DNA of 64,000 bases, from assembly GCF_013373065.1 (NCBI RefSeq), contig NZ_JABXIN010000016.1:1-64000 (forward strand), read 5' to 3'. Of this stretch, positions 55,837 to 64,000 are shown piece by piece (the stretch's first letter is position 1; every line of letters begins with the position of its first letter). A program made the translations under genes and the position numbers. The stretch comes from Algoriphagus sp. (GTDB lineage Bacteria > Bacteroidota > Bacteroidia > Cytophagales > Cyclobacteriaceae). The notes beneath the pieces were generated by a model. The model saw nothing but the letters and a program-made list of their open reading frames with translations, searched no databases and was not told the DNA's origin.

Positions 55837-57105
55837 TTATAGTCTTCTTCTATTTGGATGAAGATTTACGTAACCGACCAGTTGATCGTATCGCGAGCCT
55901 AAAGCCCTAAAATACACCATCACCTCATATTCATTTTCGGTTTCAAAAAAACTCCCTTCAAACTCAAGGGAATTAAATACTCCCTCATTTAACCTTCCAA
56001 ATTGGTAGTCATACCAGCCTTGTTTGAGCAAAACAGTAGTTTCGTAAACTTTTAAATTGGGGTTCCAAGTTAATTTCGCTTCAGGTTTCTTCCCCCATTC
56101 CGTCAATGCTCCTAACAAATAAATGGGTGTCGGACTTTCCGGTGCCACTAATCGAAATGTGGTTAAAATATATTCGCTTTCTACCTCTGGATCTCCTCCA
56201 GGCCGATCATTTGTATAGATTAAATATTGCCCATTCAAATCTAAATATTGTGAATAAACCTCCCTGTTTCTAGGGCTATCAACTTTTGCTTCTGCATAGA
56301 TCACATCAGGTTCTACAACCATAGAAGCGATATTGGCCCCTGTTGCCCGTATGAACCTAAGGTCAATAAATCGAAATTCATTCCCCGCCTTGAAAGAATT
56401 GCTTCCGTCAAAATTCTGAAAGCGCATCATTTTGGTACTTTCATTTAGAAACGTTGGCTCATTCATCAAAATAGCATGATCCCATCGCTGATTTTGTCGG
56501 ATAAGCACCTTGATTTGTGAGCTTGGGTTGATTACTTCCCCTTTGGAATAATTGACAACCACATCTATCTGTTGATCTGTTCTACGATCCTCAGTCTGGG
56601 AAGGAGGAACAATGCTGGCCCCGACTGAGAACAATTCGTCATAAACCATAAACCGCCGAGTCAAAATCACATCTGACTCATCTCTCCCCCGATAAACCTG
56701 AACAACATAGTTTCCTGATTTTTTTACTTTGGGGATTTCAAATTGGTAATGGATATAAGGTAATCGAGTATTCACAGAATACTCGTAATCCTGAATATTA
56801 AACTGATTAAAATCAACCAAGAAATCATTGTCCTTAAGTTGTGAGGGTGTCCAATCTGCGTCACAATGGATGAGCTTAGCGGTATAAAGTTCAGGGTCAT
56901 AAGCCACATCATCAAAAATCAATAAAAGTCTTCTTGAATCTGTCAGACCAATAGCTGGAGCATCCAATTGACTATCAAAGGAAAGCCCCACTGGAAAAAG
57001 TCTAACCGACTGGATGTGATCCCGATAGACCTTATCTTCAACTTGACCAAATGCAGTTTGAATTACGATCCAACAAATGCAAAAAAAGCAAATCAATCCT
57101 TTCAT
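55837..57105 (-). CDS. Type IX secretion plug-domain protein (DUF5103)
   Basis: 422 residues. Signal peptide LICFFCICWIVIQTAFGQ. The DUF5103 family includes the Plug protein that closes the SprA pore of the type IX secretion system. Conserved segments include YTAKLIHCDADWTPSQLKDNDFL and SRRLLLIFDDV near the N-terminus and WGKKPEAKLTWN...YDYQFG near the C-terminus. Its presence implies a T9SS in this organism. It follows the ABC-F gene by 37 bases. No other T9SS gene is in the window. Confidence 0.87.
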   Translation of the reverse strand: MKGLICFFCICWIVIQTAFGQVEDKVYRDHIQSVRLFPVGLSFDSQLDAPAIGLTDSRRLLLIFDDVAYDPELYTAKLIHCDADWTPSQLKDNDFLVDFNQFNIQDYEYSVNTRLPYIHYQFEIPKVKKSGNYVVQVYRGRDESDVILTRRFMVYDELFSVGASIVPPSQTEDRRTDQQIDVVVNYSKGEVINPSSQIKVLIRQNQRWDHAILMNEPTFLNESTKMMRFQNFDGSNSFKAGNEFRFIDLRFIRATGANIASMVVEPDVIYAEAKVDSPRNREVYSQYLDLNGQYLIYTNDRPGGDPEVESEYILTTFRLVAPESPTPIYLLGALTEWGKKPEAKLTWNPNLKVYETTVLLKQGWYDYQFGRLNEGVFNSLEFEGSFFETENEYEVMVYFRALGSRYDQLVGYVNLHPNRRRL

Positions 57106-57142
57106 GAAGGAAAATAGCCAATTTCAAACAGATTGGAAAACA

Positions 57143-59071
57143 TCAACCAAGAGTCTCTTGAAGTTCGGCAATCTGATCTACCAATTTTTCCCAAGTTTCG
57201 TTGGCTTGTTCTAACTTTGACTTCACTTTTTGGTAAGAATCCTGTATTGAAGAAACTTTAGATTCCTGTTGGTAAATTTCAGGATCAGCAAGTTGGTTTT
57301 CCAGCTCTTTTTCTTCCTCCTCTAATTTTTCTATTTCCACTTCAATCTGCTCCAATTCATTTTCCAGTTTTTTCAAATTTCGCTTTGCATCCTGAATTTC
57401 GAAATTGGAAGCCTGAGGTTTTGTTTTTGGTTTGGGACTAGGCTTTTCAGAACTCTTTTCGAACTTTTCCTCCTCTTCCTGTTGTGCTTTCCAAAACTCA
57501 TACTCTTCATAAGTACCTGGATATTCCTTTATTTGATGATCCTCTATATACCAAATTTTATTCGCAACTCCCTTGATAAAATGACGATCATGGGAAACAG
57601 TAATAAAGGTTCCTTCATATTGCTGGAGTGACTGTATCAAAATATTAACAGACTGAAAATCAAGATGGTTGGTAGGTTCATCAAGAAGTAAAAAATTAGC
57701 TTCTGAAATCAATGTTTTCGCTAAGGCAACCCGTGATTTCTCACCTCCGGAAAGGACCTTGATTTTTTTGAATACATCATCATTTGTAAACAAAAAGCAT
57801 CCCAACACATTTCGAAGTTCGGTTTCGGATTTATTGCTTCCTTCCTGCGCTAATTCCTGAATAATCTCATTATCCAAAGTCAATGCTTCCAATTGATGCT
57901 GCGCATAAAAAGAGGGAATTACATTATGACCTTGGGTACGGATTCCTGTAATAGCTTCTGTACCTGCAATTATCCGCAGAAGTGTGGACTTTCCTTTCCC
58001 ATTCGCTCCTATCAAAGCGATTTTATCTCCCCGCTCAATATTGGCTGAAGTATTCTCCAAAATCACTAAATCTCCATACCGTTTACCGATATGATCGAGA
58101 GTGATGACATGTCTTCCTGACCGCTGCGAAAATTTAAATTTAAAATTCACAAAGGCTTCATCATCCACCACTTCCTGTACCCGCTCCATCCGTTCCAGGG
58201 CTTTTATTCGGGACTGGACTTGATTGGATTTGGTAGCTTTTGCCCGGAATCGCTCAATGAAACGCTCCGTCTGTTTAATCATTTGTTGCTGATTCTCATA
58301 GGCATTTTGCTGAATTTCCATACGTTCCTTTTTTTCTCGCTTATAAAAGGAATAATTGCCTGGATAGGATGTCAAGGTTTGATTTGCTACTTCCACAATA
58401 GAAGTCACACAGTTATCCAAAAACGTCTGATCGTGAGATACGACCACCACAGCACCCTCATAAGTTTTTAAGTAATTTTCGACCCATTGGATAGAGGGAA
58501 GGTCCAAGTGGTTTGTCGGTTCATCTAGGAGTAACAAAGCGGGCTTTTCAAGGAGAAGTTTTGCCAGCATAACCCGCATTCTCCATCCTCCCGAAAAATT
58601 TCGAAGTGGTTTTTCTAAATCCTCAGTCCGAAATCCTATCCCTTCCAAAACTTCTGCTGCCTTGGCCTTGATGGTATATCCTTCATTTGCTTCAAAGCGC
58701 TCCTGAAGGGTAGCCAAACGATTAATAATTTCCTCGGAAAAATCCGTCTCCATCTTTTTAAGAACCGCATCAATTTCATCCTGCAGGGCTAGCGTTTCTT
58801 TGAAAGCTGCCAGTGCAACATTGAGGATACTATCATCTGATTGATAGGACAACAAGTCCTGATTCAAAAAACCAATGCTACAATCTTTTGCTTTTTGTAC
58901 CTCTCCGCTGCTTGGTTGATATTCTCCAGCTATAATTTTCAGGAGTGTTGATTTTCCTGTTCCATTCTGACCTACCAATCCAATTTTATCTTTTGGCTTG
59001 ATATGAAGGTTTGCGTTTTCGTAAAGCGCTCTACCGCCGATGAAATAGGAAAGATTATTAATCGATAACAT
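57143..59071 (-). CDS. ABC-F family ATPase (Uup/YdiF-like)
   Basis: 642 residues from the ATG at 59069-59071 (MLSINNLSYFIGG); the frame extends seven codons upstream. Two ATPase modules have Walker A GQNGTGKST and GANGKGKST, signatures NFSGGWRMR and LSGGEKSRVA, and Walker B LLLLDEPTNHLD in both. There are no membrane segments. The C-terminus is a charged coiled coil (about 560-640). ABC-F proteins act on the ribosome or on DNA; whether this one gives antibiotic protection cannot be told from sequence. Confidence 0.93.
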   Translation of the reverse strand: MLSINNLSYFIGGRALYENANLHIKPKDKIGLVGQNGTGKSTLLKIIAGEYQPSSGEVQKAKDCSIGFLNQDLLSYQSDDSILNVALAAFKETLALQDEIDAVLKKMETDFSEEIINRLATLQERFEANEGYTIKAKAAEVLEGIGFRTEDLEKPLRNFSGGWRMRVMLAKLLLEKPALLLLDEPTNHLDLPSIQWVENYLKTYEGAVVVVSHDQTFLDNCVTSIVEVANQTLTSYPGNYSFYKREKKERMEIQQNAYENQQQMIKQTERFIERFRAKATKSNQVQSRIKALERMERVQEVVDDEAFVNFKFKFSQRSGRHVITLDHIGKRYGDLVILENTSANIERGDKIALIGANGKGKSTLLRIIAGTEAITGIRTQGHNVIPSFYAQHQLEALTLDNEIIQELAQEGSNKSETELRNVLGCFLFTNDDVFKKIKVLSGGEKSRVALAKTLISEANFLLLDEPTNHLDFQSVNILIQSLQQYEGTFITVSHDRHFIKGVANKIWYIEDHQIKEYPGTYEEYEFWKAQQEEEEKFEKSSEKPSPKPKTKPQASNFEIQDAKRNLKKLENELEQIEVEIEKLEEEEKELENQLADPEIYQQESKVSSIQDSYQKVKSKLEQANETWEKLVDQIAELQETLG

Positions 59072-59162
59072 GCGGCAAAAATAAGGAATCAACCGCTTAT
59101 TGAGGACTTCTAGTGAAACAATCCAAAAAGAATTAATTTCGCTATGTAAAAAATGAATTCAA

Positions 59163-60362
59163 ATGAAATATTCGAAAATCATTCCACTAGTAGCTATGCT
59201 TGGGCTACTCATGGTTCAGGCAAGTTGCCAACAAAAATCTGATAAACTCAGTGTAATCAAAACACCAAATTCTACCAATAAGCGGTCTATCAAAGACGCA
59301 AAAGCTGATGTAAAATTGGATAAAATAAAGCTTCCTGAGGGCTTTAAAATTGATGTTTGGGCAGCGGACATTCCCAATGCTCGCTCATTGGCATTATCGG
59401 ATAATGGAGTTGTCTTTGTAGGCAACAGGCAGGAAAAAAATGTATACGCTGTGATTGACGAGGATGCAGATGGAAAAGCAGATAGTAAATTTATCCTTGC
59501 TGAAGGGCTTCGGATGCCAAATGGCGTTGCCTTTAAAGATGGTGATCTTTATGTAGCTGAGGTAAGTAGGATTCTTAAATTCCCAGATATCCTAAACAAC
59601 CTAAATAATCCAACCTACGAGGTAATTTATGATCAATACCCTACCGAGAGGCATCATGGTTGGAAATTCATAGCCTTTGGACCTGACGGTATGCTCTATG
59701 TGCCTGTGGGTGCCCCATGCAATATTTGTGAGTCAGAGGATGAAATTTTTGCTTCGATCACCCGAATTGATGTGAAAAGCCCAAATCCTAAACCAGAAGT
59801 TTATGCCCACGGTGTAAGAAATTCAGTTGGCTTTGACTGGCATCCTGAAACAGGCAACTTATGGTTTACTGACAATGGTAGAGACATGATGGGTGATGAC
59901 ATTCCTGATTGCGAACTCAACGAAGCTACTTCGGCTGGCCAACATTTTGGCTATCCTTATTGGCATGCAGGAGATGTAAAAGATCCTGAATTCGGAGATA
60001 AAGGAAAAGGACAAGATGCCTATGTAGCCCCGGCAGCAAAACTTGGGGCTCACGTTGCCCCATTGGGAATCAGATTCTATGAAGGAGGAATGTTTCCAGA
60101 ATCTTATAAAAATCAGGCGATCATCGCAAAACATGGTTCTTGGAACCGAAGTAAGAAATCTGGATACGATGTTGTTATCGCTAAGTTCGATGACTCAGGA
60201 AAAGTAAGTGGAATCGAAACATTCGCTTCAGGCTGGCTCGATGATTCTTCTCAAGAGGTATGGGGAAGGCCGGTGGATGTTCAAGAGCTCCCTGATGGCA
60301 GTTTGTTGATTTCAGATGACGTAGCCAATTGTATATACAGAGTTACATACAATGGCAATTAA
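59163..60362 (+). CDS. Sorbosone dehydrogenase-like lipoprotein (PQQ beta-propeller family)
   Basis: 399 residues. The lipoprotein signal ends at Cys22 (LMVQASC). The rest is a six-bladed propeller of the glucose/sorbosone dehydrogenase family, with GFKIDVWAADIPNARSLALS, AEGLRMPNGVAF, RHHGWKFIAFGPDGMLYVPVG and HGVRNSVGFDWHP. Such proteins are usually PQQ-dependent sugar or aldehyde oxidases, but I see no PQQ synthesis genes and cannot confirm cofactor use. Divergent from the ABC-F gene. Confidence 0.87.
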   Translation: MKYSKIIPLVAMLGLLMVQASCQQKSDKLSVIKTPNSTNKRSIKDAKADVKLDKIKLPEGFKIDVWAADIPNARSLALSDNGVVFVGNRQEKNVYAVIDEDADGKADSKFILAEGLRMPNGVAFKDGDLYVAEVSRILKFPDILNNLNNPTYEVIYDQYPTERHHGWKFIAFGPDGMLYVPVGAPCNICESEDEIFASITRIDVKSPNPKPEVYAHGVRNSVGFDWHPETGNLWFTDNGRDMMGDDIPDCELNEATSAGQHFGYPYWHAGDVKDPEFGDKGKGQDAYVAPAAKLGAHVAPLGIRFYEGGMFPESYKNQAIIAKHGSWNRSKKSGYDVVIAKFDDSGKVSGIETFASGWLDDSSQEVWGRPVDVQELPDGSLLISDDVANCIYRVTYNGN

Positions 60363-60394
60363 ATAATACAAGAAGGGATTCGTCTACTTGAAAT

Positions 60395-61789
60395 TTAGAA
60401 GCCGAGAGGTAGGAATTCTTTTGGAGATTTTCCAACCTCTTCGATAACCGATATTTGGTTTGGTTCAAATTGATGAAAAAACTGCTTCAAAATAGCACCC
60501 GTTTCGGGATATATTGGAACAGTTTTTAAAGTAAACGAATCCTCTTTTTCATTTTCACTTTTAAACCCATAGCGTGTTAACATCCCTTTTTCAAAGACAC
60601 AAATAGTACGCTCGCTTTCATTCCTTCCTTCCAATTCTATTCGAATGACACCTTTACTTTCCTTGATGCTACTTAAAAACTTTTCAACTTTTGAATTGTA
60701 ACTTTTAGCAGAAATTGCCCCTTGACAAGCTCCTTCGCAGGTTTCATCAAAAACATGGCTGCAAGGAACAGATCGCAATCCGGACAGACGAGCACAAAGC
60801 TCAAAACTATTCATCGCCTCTTTAAGGAAACTTCTTCCCTCCTCCTGTGAATAAAATGATTCGATAGCCTGCAGATTTTTTTTCAGGCGCGACAGTTGAA
60901 ATCTTAAATATCCATTTCCGTCAACATAGGAATAAAGACCCCACAAAGTTCTTGGCTTTTTTATCGCTTGGTTGTATTTGGGCCATAGTCGTTTAATTTC
61001 CAAAGTCTCCAAAAGTAAAGCCATGAACTCACTTCCTGTTAATTCCCAACGGAGATCCGCTACAGTAGCTTTTAATTCTTGTTTATGTGGGAATTGAATG
61101 TTTCCTGAAAAATGAGATCGAAAACGCTCCTGAATATTGAGTGCTTTACCCACATAAATAACTTTCCCATGCGCATCAAGCATGTAATACACCCCACAAG
61201 CCTGAGGGATTTCAAAAAACTTGCTTGAAGGAAAATTTGGGGGAAGAAATCGAAGCGATTTTTTAGAACGAACCAATTCCCAAATAATCTCAGGCTTCAT
61301 TTTGAGCATACGGTCGAATAGGATTGCAGTTGCTTTGGCATCACCCATAGCCCGGTGACGTGCTTCGATAGGAATATTTTGGGTCTCGCATATTCTTCCC
61401 AAGCTGTAAGATTTTAATCCAGGAAGAATTTTTCGAGCAAGGCGAACTGTACAAAGCTTTGAAGTCGATAACTCCTTCCCTACTGCCGAAAAAGCAGTTT
61501 TAAGGAACCCAAAATCAAAATTCACTTGATGAGCCACGAAAACGCGGTTCTCCAAAAGCTCCCAAATTTGTTCAGCTACATCTTCAAAAAAAGGTGCATG
61601 CTGAACCATCTCAGAATCAATCCCCGTCAAGCCGGTAATAAAAGTAGGAATTCCTTGCCTGGGGTTTAAAAGCGTTTCAAAAGTCTGAGTAATTTGATTT
61701 CCATCATGGATCAAAATAGCTATTTCTGTAATTCCTCCAGACCGGCTATCCCCTCCTGTGGTTTCTATATCAACGATGGCAAATTTCAT
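60395..61789 (-). CDS. DnaQ-type exonuclease fused to a UvrC-like GIY-YIG nuclease
   Basis: 464 residues from the ATG at 61787-61789; the frame extends 15 codons upstream. The N-terminal DEDDh exonuclease domain (about 1-165) has FAIVDIETTGG, HQVNFDFGFL and the HRAMGDAKAT motif. A GIY-YIG domain (about 195-275) has GVYYMLD and VIYVGKALNIQERFRSHF. Downstream are four cysteines spaced C-x10-C-x7-C-x3-C (about residues 332-356), which match the Fe-S cysteines of UvrC. The fusion probably acts in DNA repair or processing. Confidence 0.87.
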   Translation of the reverse strand: MKFAIVDIETTGGDSRSGGITEIAILIHDGNQITQTFETLLNPRQGIPTFITGLTGIDSEMVQHAPFFEDVAEQIWELLENRVFVAHQVNFDFGFLKTAFSAVGKELSTSKLCTVRLARKILPGLKSYSLGRICETQNIPIEARHRAMGDAKATAILFDRMLKMKPEIIWELVRSKKSLRFLPPNFPSSKFFEIPQACGVYYMLDAHGKVIYVGKALNIQERFRSHFSGNIQFPHKQELKATVADLRWELTGSEFMALLLETLEIKRLWPKYNQAIKKPRTLWGLYSYVDGNGYLRFQLSRLKKNLQAIESFYSQEEGRSFLKEAMNSFELCARLSGLRSVPCSHVFDETCEGACQGAISAKSYNSKVEKFLSSIKESKGVIRIELEGRNESERTICVFEKGMLTRYGFKSENEKEDSFTLKTVPIYPETGAILKQFFHQFEPNQISVIEEVGKSPKEFLPLGF

Positions 61790-61847
61790 TACTAAACATA
61801 ACCATTTAAGTAATGAAAGTGCACTGAATGACACAAAAGGTCACAAT

Positions 61848-63428
61848 CTAGCGTCGAGCGTAGGATAAAATAAGTTTCTCTGCACATCTTTCTCCATCCA
61901 TAGCTGCAGAGACAATCCCTCCAGCATACCCGGCACCTTCGCCACATGGGAAAAGACGTTTTAATTGAGGATGTTCAAAAGTTTCTCTGTCCCGAGGAAT
62001 TCGAACAGGAGAAGAAGTTCTACTTTCGACGCCAATTAACTGAGCATCATTTGTAAGGTAACCCTTCATTTTTTTACCAAATGCTTGAAAAGCATCTTTC
62101 ATTCGAGTTGCAATAAAGTCAGGCAAAACCTCTCGCATGTCTACTGAATTCAAACCCGGCTGATAAGATGTATCCAGAAGTCGATTACTCACTTTCCCCT
62201 GGACAAAATCCATCATTCGTTGAGCCGGAGCAACTTGTGTCATACCGCCTAATTCCCATGCTTTTTTTTCAATTTCAGCTTGAAAACACATGGCAGAAAG
62301 AGGCCCATATTTTTGATATTCAGGCAAATCCTCCAACTCCACAGCTACAACCATTCCCGAATTTGCAAATTTGCTATCCCTTCTGCTCGGACTCATGCCA
62401 TTTACCACCAATTCCCCTGGAGCTGTTGCAGCCGGAACGATAAAACCTCCAGGACACATACAAAAACTGAACACCCCACGTTGTTTCCCTTTAAAATACG
62501 TTTGCTGAACAAGCGAATAGGAAGAGGCAGGAAGGTAAGGCCCTCGATCGATTTCACAGTGATACTGAATCCGGTCAATTAGATTTTGCGCATGCTCAAT
62601 GCGAACTCCAAGAGCAAAAGGCTTGGGTTCAATTAAAACCTTTCTGGCATGAAGCAATTTAAAAATATCTCTAGCAGAATGACCGGTGGCTAAAATAACA
62701 CCCAGTCCCTCAACTTTATCACCATGCTGAGTAATTACTCCTTTTAATTCCCCGTCCTGAATGATAAGGTCTTCAACTCTAGTTTCAAAATGAATTTTTC
62801 CACCGGCATTCAAAATTGTTTCACGAAGTCGGGTAACGACCTGCGGCAATTTATTGGTACCAATATGGGGATGCGAATCTACCAGAATTTCTTCTGTTGC
62901 ACCATGATTCACTAAAATTTCAAGAATTCTTCGAATATCTCCCCTTTTCTTTGAACGAGTGTAAAGCTTACCATCTGAATAGGTACCTGCACCGCCCTCA
63001 CCAAAACAATAATTTGAATCTGGGTTGACGATGTGAGCCTTATTTATTGCAGCTAGATCTCTCCTTCTCGCACGTACATCTTTCCCACGCTCAAGTATTA
63101 TAGGTTTAACCCCTAATTCAATGGCTCGCAATCCTGCAAATAAACCTGCAGGTCCTGCCCCTACAATAATTATGGGATTAGCATTTTTGACTGATTTGTA
63201 GTCATATGACTGTTCTATTCTTGAACTTGGGTTTTCATTTAAAAAAATTTCGGCCTCCACATTTACTTTTACTTTTCTGCCTCGGGCATCAATAGATCGG
63301 CGGTTTTGCCTTACAAATGCATGAGAAGCTTCTTGAGAAAGCCCTGCTTTTTGAAGCACAGATTGTTTAAACAAATCTTGATCATAAGCCTCTGCAGGAT
63401 CAAGCTGAAGGTTTAGAATTTTTTTCAT
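61848..63428 (-). CDS. FAD-dependent oxidoreductase (COG2509-type dehydrogenase)
   Basis: 526 residues from the ATG at 63426-63428 (MKKILNLQLDP); the frame extends 20 codons upstream. It has an N-terminal domain with SIDARGRKVKVNVEAE, then the FAD-binding motif IIVGAGPAGLFAGL, FGEGGAGTYSDGKLYTRSK and a C-terminal GEGAGYAGGIVSAAMDG. These features match the uncharacterised FAD-dependent dehydrogenase family. Substrate and partner are unknown. It begins about 120 bases downstream of the sugar-nucleotide gene's stop on the same strand but a terminator lies between them. Confidence 0.88.
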   Translation of the reverse strand: MKKILNLQLDPAEAYDQDLFKQSVLQKAGLSQEASHAFVRQNRRSIDARGRKVKVNVEAEIFLNENPSSRIEQSYDYKSVKNANPIIIVGAGPAGLFAGLRAIELGVKPIILERGKDVRARRRDLAAINKAHIVNPDSNYCFGEGGAGTYSDGKLYTRSKKRGDIRRILEILVNHGATEEILVDSHPHIGTNKLPQVVTRLRETILNAGGKIHFETRVEDLIIQDGELKGVITQHGDKVEGLGVILATGHSARDIFKLLHARKVLIEPKPFALGVRIEHAQNLIDRIQYHCEIDRGPYLPASSYSLVQQTYFKGKQRGVFSFCMCPGGFIVPAATAPGELVVNGMSPSRRDSKFANSGMVVAVELEDLPEYQKYGPLSAMCFQAEIEKKAWELGGMTQVAPAQRMMDFVQGKVSNRLLDTSYQPGLNSVDMREVLPDFIATRMKDAFQAFGKKMKGYLTNDAQLIGVESRTSSPVRIPRDRETFEHPQLKRLFPCGEGAGYAGGIVSAAMDGERCAEKLILSYARR

Positions 63429-63494
63429 GGTAAGGGTTCTATCCTCAAAACTTTGCAAAAGTATCGATAATTCATTTCTTAGAATCAAGACGAA

Positions 63495-63524
63495 AATAAA
63501 AAAGCCGCATGTTTACACGCGGCT
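63495..63524 (-). terminator. Rho-independent terminator after the sugar-nucleotide gene
   Basis: Arms agccgcatgt (63503-63512) and acacgcggct (63515-63524) pair with one mismatch. On minus a T-rich run follows (complement of 63495-63503). It lies 26 bases beyond the stop at 63550. Confidence 0.8.
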
Positions 63525-63549
63525 AAAAATTGAAATTTAAATCAGATTA

Positions 63550-64000
63550 TCAATTCATTCGATCCAATACTTCGAATCGAGAGGAGTTCGAAATAAATTC
63601 AGGAACGATCGTTTTTAAATGACCTACCAAATCATTTTCAGAATTTTTCAAAATCAAGTTCTGGAATATTTCAACTTGTCCATCAATCTTATGATAGGCA
63701 GATGGTAATACTTGGGCGATCTTGATCTTAGGATGGTGAGTAATCTTAACAGTCTCGAAATCATTCAAAAGCTCCTCATACAATTTTTCACCCTCTCGAA
63801 GCCCTGAAAATACAATTTTTATTTCCTCTTCTTCTTTCTTACCTGATAGCTGAATCATCTTTTTAGCCAGGTCAAGAATTTTTACCGGTTCCCCCATATC
63901 GAAAACGTAAATCTCCCCACCATTTCCCATTACGGCAGCCTCCAAAACCAGCTGGCATGCTTCAGGAATGGTCATGAAAAACCGTGTAATCTCTGGGTGG
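63550..64000 (-). CDS. Nucleotide-sugar epimerase/dehydratase, CapD/FlaA1 type (5' truncated by window)
   Basis: Only the C-terminal part is present; the frame stays open to the window edge and reads HPEITRFF before MTIPEACQLVLEAA, a run typical of CapD/WbpM/FlaA1 family proteins that make UDP-sugar precursors for surface polysaccharide. The C-terminal segment has DMGEPVKILDLAKKMIQLSG and GLREGEKLYEEL. About 149 codons are visible. The start and membrane domain, if any, lie beyond position 64000. Confidence 0.85.
   Translation of the reverse strand, partial: HPEITRFFMTIPEACQLVLEAAVMGNGGEIYVFDMGEPVKILDLAKKMIQLSGKKEEEEIKIVFSGLREGEKLYEELLNDFETVKITHHPKIKIAQVLPSAYHKIDGQVEIFQNLILKNSENDLVGHLKTIVPEFISNSSRFEVLDRMN

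Noticed and set aside
1..64000. CRISPR array or further cas genes to partner the Cas6-like gene
   Set aside because: I looked for regularly spaced direct repeats and for Cas1/Cas2/Cas9/Cas3-like proteins and saw none in this window.

Overview
This window looks like chromosomal DNA of a Bacteroidota bacterium, most likely order Cytophagales and probably an Algoriphagus-like Cyclobacteriaceae. Supporting signs are a type IX secretion plug (DUF5103) protein, an IPExxxVDY-family protein, a DUF3276/PUR-family protein, SusC-free but lipoprotein-rich envelope genes, LytS/LytTR-type signalling, a mitochondrial-type aconitase, several -7 boxes of the TAnnTTTG type, and few Shine-Dalgarno sequences. 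The genus is inference. No tRNA, rRNA, insertion sequence, phage gene or CRISPR array was seen. Most of the window is ordinary core chromosome.

Layout. 1-501 is gene-free and filled with a composite palindromic repeat. 502-5809 (minus) holds alaS, gatB and a TlpA-like lipoprotein. 5852-6499 carries the same repeat family again. A lone D-threonine aldolase/D-serine dehydratase-like gene (6500-7612) follows, then a second kind of repeat (7740-7814). 7928-11061 (minus) holds a penicillin-acylase-type hydrolase and an aldo/keto reductase. 11180-12492 (plus) has pfkA and a small membrane protein; miaA is at 12512-13450 (minus). 13468-17213 (plus) is a tightly overlapping five-gene operon: REC-Hpt, REC, a small unknown, an MBL-fold hydrolase and an NFACT (Rqc2/FbpA) protein. 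17210-19356 (minus) is a LytS/LytTR two-component operon with a small membrane protein. A five-domain FAS1 lipoprotein, pyk and an IPExxxVDY gene follow on minus up to 23754.

23907-29131 (plus) is the acpP-fabF-rnc-nadE-lgt run, with yidD tail-to-tail. 29410-33864 (plus) encodes three outer-membrane proteins, including a helix-hairpin-helix/beta-barrel fusion. Two large metallopeptidases, an AI-2E-family permease and a TPR lipoprotein follow up to 40591. 40579-48686 (minus) holds a five-PAS hybrid kinase, a DUF2490 pair, aconitase and an AtoE-type permease. 48780-50546 is a 7TM histidine kinase. A LuxC-like acyl-CoA reductase and a ferredoxin diverge at about 51.6 kb. Then come a PUR-family protein, a second AI-2E permease, ychF and a stand-alone Cas6-like gene. 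The end of the window has the DUF5103 plug protein, an ABC-F ATPase, a sorbosone-dehydrogenase-like lipoprotein, a DnaQ/GIY-YIG fusion nuclease, a FAD dehydrogenase, and the 3' part of a CapD/FlaA1-type sugar-nucleotide gene cut by the window edge.

The most unusual item is the stand-alone Cas6-like gene at 54895-55788. It has the glycine-rich loop of Cas6 endoribonucleases and its own candidate promoter and terminator, but no CRISPR array or other cas gene nearby. I see no histidine at the usual catalytic place. Other points of interest are the DnaQ/UvrC-like fusion that keeps a four-cysteine Fe-S pattern, the NFACT gene coupled to response regulators, and the HhH/beta-barrel protein.
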